From Tetraselmis striata (taxonomy: Eukaryota > Chlorophyta > Chlorodendrophyceae > Chlorodendrales > Chlorodendraceae), in NCBI GenBank assembly GCA_006384855.1, contig VCJN01001704.1, forward strand, positions 21,329 through 85,328: 64,000 bases of DNA, in the 5' to 3' direction. The translations under genes and the position numbers were made by a program. Numbering within the stretch: position 1 is the stretch's first letter; each line of letters opens with the position of its first letter. A model generated the notes under the pieces. It ran no database searches, had not been told where the DNA came from, and saw only the letters and a program-made list of their open reading frames with translations. This document shows positions 61,705 to 64,000 of the stretch, piece by piece.

Positions 61705-63395
61705 TTATACACATACAAGGAGGCCGCGAGAGAGCAAGCGCCGCCTACAAGGCGCAGGGGTTGGAGCAGGAGTTGGTGCAGGGGTGGGCGCGGGGGTTGG
61801 AGCAGGAGTTGGGGCAGGAGTTGGCGCGGGGGTTGGAGCAGGGGTGGGCGCGGGGGTTGGTGCAGGAGTTGGTGATGGGGTGGGCGCGGGGGTTGGCGCG
61901 GGGGTTGGAGCAGGAGTTGGCGCGGGGGTCGGTGCTGGGGTTGGCGCGGGGGTTAGAGCAGGAGTTGGCGCGGGAGTCGGTGCGGGGGTCGGCGACGGGG
62001 TGGTCAGCTCGTAGATGTTGCGTGCATCATCTGCAAACTCGAGGACGGTGCTCGTTGGCGTTTCCAGGTCTTCGCTCAGGCGAGCCTGCGAGAACTGCAC
62101 ATCGCCTGCGAGCTCGGCTTCCACAAAAGAAGCCGAAATGGAGCTGTAGCCTGCAGGCGGCGTTGCTTCTTCGATACCATTCTAAATGTCATCAGCTGTA
62201 CTCCCGTCGGGTAGGATGATAACAATGTCAAAGATGAGCTGCCCAGCAGGCAACTGCTGGTCCGGTCCCACTGAGAAGGTCACAAGCGTCATGTCACTAC
62301 CGGGCAGAATATGAGAGATATTAAACAGTTGTGAGGACGCAAGTAGCCCATATTTGGCAGCAACACCCCTCAATACAATCGTTTTAACAAATCCCAATTA
62401 AAATGAGCGATCCGTAGCGATATAAGCTAGCGCCATCATCGCAATATACGGAAGCAATATAATAAGCAATAAGGAAGCAATATAATAAGCAATAAGGAAG
62501 CAATATAATAAGCAATAAGGAAGCAATACAGGAAGCAATATAAGCAATACAAGCAATATAAGCAATATAAGGAAGCACTAATATGGAAGCAATATAAGCT
62601 ACCGCCATCATCGCGGGCGCAAATGATCTATACTTATTTATAGACTTCAAGTTATACAACTTTGAGACACCTGGGTGTCTACAACACCTGCGCCTCATAC
62701 ACCACAGGTCATGAGGTAGCGGAGTAGCGGGTCAGTAAGCAAGCAAGCACCGCTGCTCATTGTGACCATCAAATACGCCGCATTGCGATTATTGTCAGGT
62801 GCGCAGAGCTGCCTACCTGTGATGCCGGAGGCAGTGAGAAGGTTTCTGGGGAGACCTCCCAGCACTGTCCTGACCCACGTGATGTACGCCTCCACGCGTT
62901 GAAGTGTGTCGGCAGTAACCTCCAGCAGATGGCGGCGCGCGCCGGGGGCAACGATGCCCGTGAAGCCAAGGGCGGGAGTCCCGCTTTGTGAGGATGAGGA
63001 CACAAAGCTGGAGGACTGTGAGTCCGAAGAGGATTTGGACGACTCGGAGAAGCCAGCGTTGGCTGAGCTGGCCGGCAAGTCGTCGCGGGAGGCAAACCTC
63101 CAGTACTCCACATTGGTGCCGCGAACCTTGGTATTGATCAGCTTCGTACTGTGCTCGCGAAGGTGCTTCTCGCAGACCACGACGTGCAGGCCGTCCGACT
63201 CGGACAGGGGGTGCTTGGAGGCCTCCACGGCATCGGAACCAGTGAACGCGCCGCAGCGGCCGGCGGACTTGCCGGCAAAGTCGCCCTTGGGGCCGTGCGG
63301 GCCAGACCGGCCGGCGAAGGCGCCAAGAGGGGACGCAGAGATAAGGAGCGCCGCTACCAGTAGGACCCCAGCAGGGACATAGAAACCTGCCGTAG
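61705..63395 (-). CDS. Secreted protein with Pro-Thr repeats (exon pieces)
   Basis: The first visible exon follows CGGCAG near 63395 and encodes a hydrophobic signal-like segment ([20 protein letters not shown]). It continues to [13 protein letters not shown] and a donor GTAGGC near 62818. A second block (about 62397-62184, [17 protein letters not shown] to PDGSTADDI) reads in frame through a TAG (62182-62184) into [20 protein letters not shown]. The chain then ends in a Pro-Thr-Pro-Ala repeat tail (61755-62003), like hydroxyproline-rich cell-wall proteins of green algae. The start Met is in an unseen upstream exon. The in-frame TAG makes it a pseudogene, a sequencing error, or a recoding case. 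The intron between blocks holds 23-bp repeats. Confidence 0.5.
61755..62003 (-). repeat. Minisatellite encoding Pro-Thr-Pro-Ala repeats
   Basis: Variants of GGGGTTGGAGCAGGAGTTGG on the plus strand read as PTPA units on the minus strand. Plus-strand GVGAG frames are shadows. Confidence 0.9.
62450..62530. repeat. 23-bp AT-rich tandem repeat
   Basis: About three copies of GGAAGCAATATAATAAGCAA plus TAA, with shorter derivatives continuing to about 62590, inside the presumed intron. Confidence 0.85.
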
Positions 63396-63411
63396 TAGCA
63401 TGAATAGCTTG

Positions 63412-63834
63412 TCAGATGTCGCGTCTGGGCACTACGGCTGCGGGCAGAGAAGCTTTCGGGCACGGCGGTGTCAGTTGAGGGAACATGACGCTTTCGTCGT
63501 CGAGAACGGCTACCCGTATAGGAACCGAATTGTCATCACCCGTAGAGTCTAGTCTAACTAGTACCATGTAGCCGCCCTTATTCTCATGGGGTTCGACTGG
63601 GGCGAAGCCCAACTCCCTAGCCCAACGACGGCCGAGGTATAGCCCGACCGAGGTATAGCCCGAGGTCAAGCTGGACACATGAGGTCCTGAATGATTTGTT
63701 AACTTCACCGGTGGTGCCTCTACAGGGGGGCGATGACACTGCCGACAGAGCATGTCAGCACACGGACGGCGCGCGGCGGGACCGTCGGCATCGTTCAGGG
63801 GTGGTGTGGCGGGGCAGGTACCGCAGCGTGCCAT
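63412..63834 (-). CDS. Small Cys-rich hypothetical protein
   Basis: Chosen start ATG 63834 (MARCGTCPATPPLND), though the frame is open upstream to about 63954. It has CxxC pairs (CGTC, later CADMLCRQCH) and then a hydrophobic/charged body with YTSVGLYLGRRWARELG and GGYMVLVRLDSTGDDNSVPI. A short direct repeat CCGAGGTATAGCCCGA lies within the coding sequence. No family is recognised. It ends TGA at 63412, 17 bp from the presumed secreted-protein exon on the same strand, so it might instead be that gene's upstream exon. Confidence 0.4.
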   Translation of the reverse strand: MARCGTCPATPPLNDADGPAARRPCADMLCRQCHRPPVEAPPVKLTNHSGPHVSSLTSGYTSVGLYLGRRWARELGFAPVEPHENKGGYMVLVRLDSTGDDNSVPIRVAVLDDESVMFPQLTPPCPKASLPAAVVPRRDI

Positions 63835-64000
63835 GGCCGGAAAATCCACTTTCTCGTGAGCCCGCAAGCGGCGGGTGGGAGGAGTAGCAGACACGCCGGC
63901 GAAGCAGGGCAACTTGCTGCACCGTGACGGCGAAATACGGGGACCGAATGCCACTAACGGTGCGGGCTACCCGCTCTAAGTATGAGCACCGAGCATGGAT

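Noticed and set aside
61596..62219. Plus-strand Gly/Val/Ala repeat ORFs
   Set aside because: Shadows of the minus-strand Pro-Thr repeat, which continues a non-repetitive coding-like segment.

Overview
The window looks like nuclear DNA of a green alga (chlorophyte-like). It is GC-rich, with GT-AG introns, interstitial TTTAGGG-type telomere-like tracts, long G/C homopolymers, and a transposon mix (Ty1/copia, Ty3 chromovirus, split-repeat tyrosine-recombinase element, CACTA) typical of algal or plant-like genomes. The species cannot be fixed from sequence alone. No tRNA, rRNA or CRISPR array was seen.

Layout. 1-6.5 kb: gene-poor DNA with two near-identical 1.26 kb tandem units, each preceded by a telomere-like tract. 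6.6-8.7 kb: exon-like pieces of a possible tyrosine-recombinase-like gene (minus). 8,967-17,281 and 18,485-31,709: two copies of one CACTA-type DNA transposon in opposite orientation, called A and B. Both have ~21-22 bp inverted termini beginning CACTG; B has a clean 3-bp CCA target duplication. A Ty3 chromovirus (20,165-26,786, minus) is nested in B with a 5-bp ACCGC duplication, and copy A preserves the empty site. 31.7-33.9 kb: gene-poor with ~230-bp repeats. 33,906-37,160: a PAT/Ngaro-like element with split direct repeats, a gag-like ORF and a tyrosine recombinase, but no reverse transcriptase. 37.6-48.1 kb: an intron-rich host gene for a TIR-linker-TM-coiled-coil-WD40 protein whose architecture resembles bacterial TIR/WD40 conflict proteins. 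49.7-60.6 kb: a decayed tyrosine-recombinase gene split by a very young Ty1/copia element (52,945-60,337; LTRs differ at one site seen, CCCAG duplication). 61.7-63.4 kb: a secreted protein with Pro-Thr repeats (minus). 63.4-63.8 kb: a small Cys-rich ORF (minus).

Main points. The copia element carries a C5 cytosine-DNA-methyltransferase domain between Gag and protease, in one 2,118-codon ORF. The chromovirus carries a phage-Dam-like N6-adenine-methyltransferase fold (degenerate NPVY motif) ahead of its protease. So both LTR retrotransposons here carry methyltransferase-like cargo of different types. The CACTA elements carry a BED-like finger and a Tudor-like module. The TIR-WD40 protein keeps a Glu at the position of the TIR NADase catalytic residue. 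In the split recombinase gene and the secreted-protein gene, every in-frame stop noticed inside otherwise coding-looking sequence is TAA or TAG, none TGA. Decay is the default reading of this, but it deserves a check.
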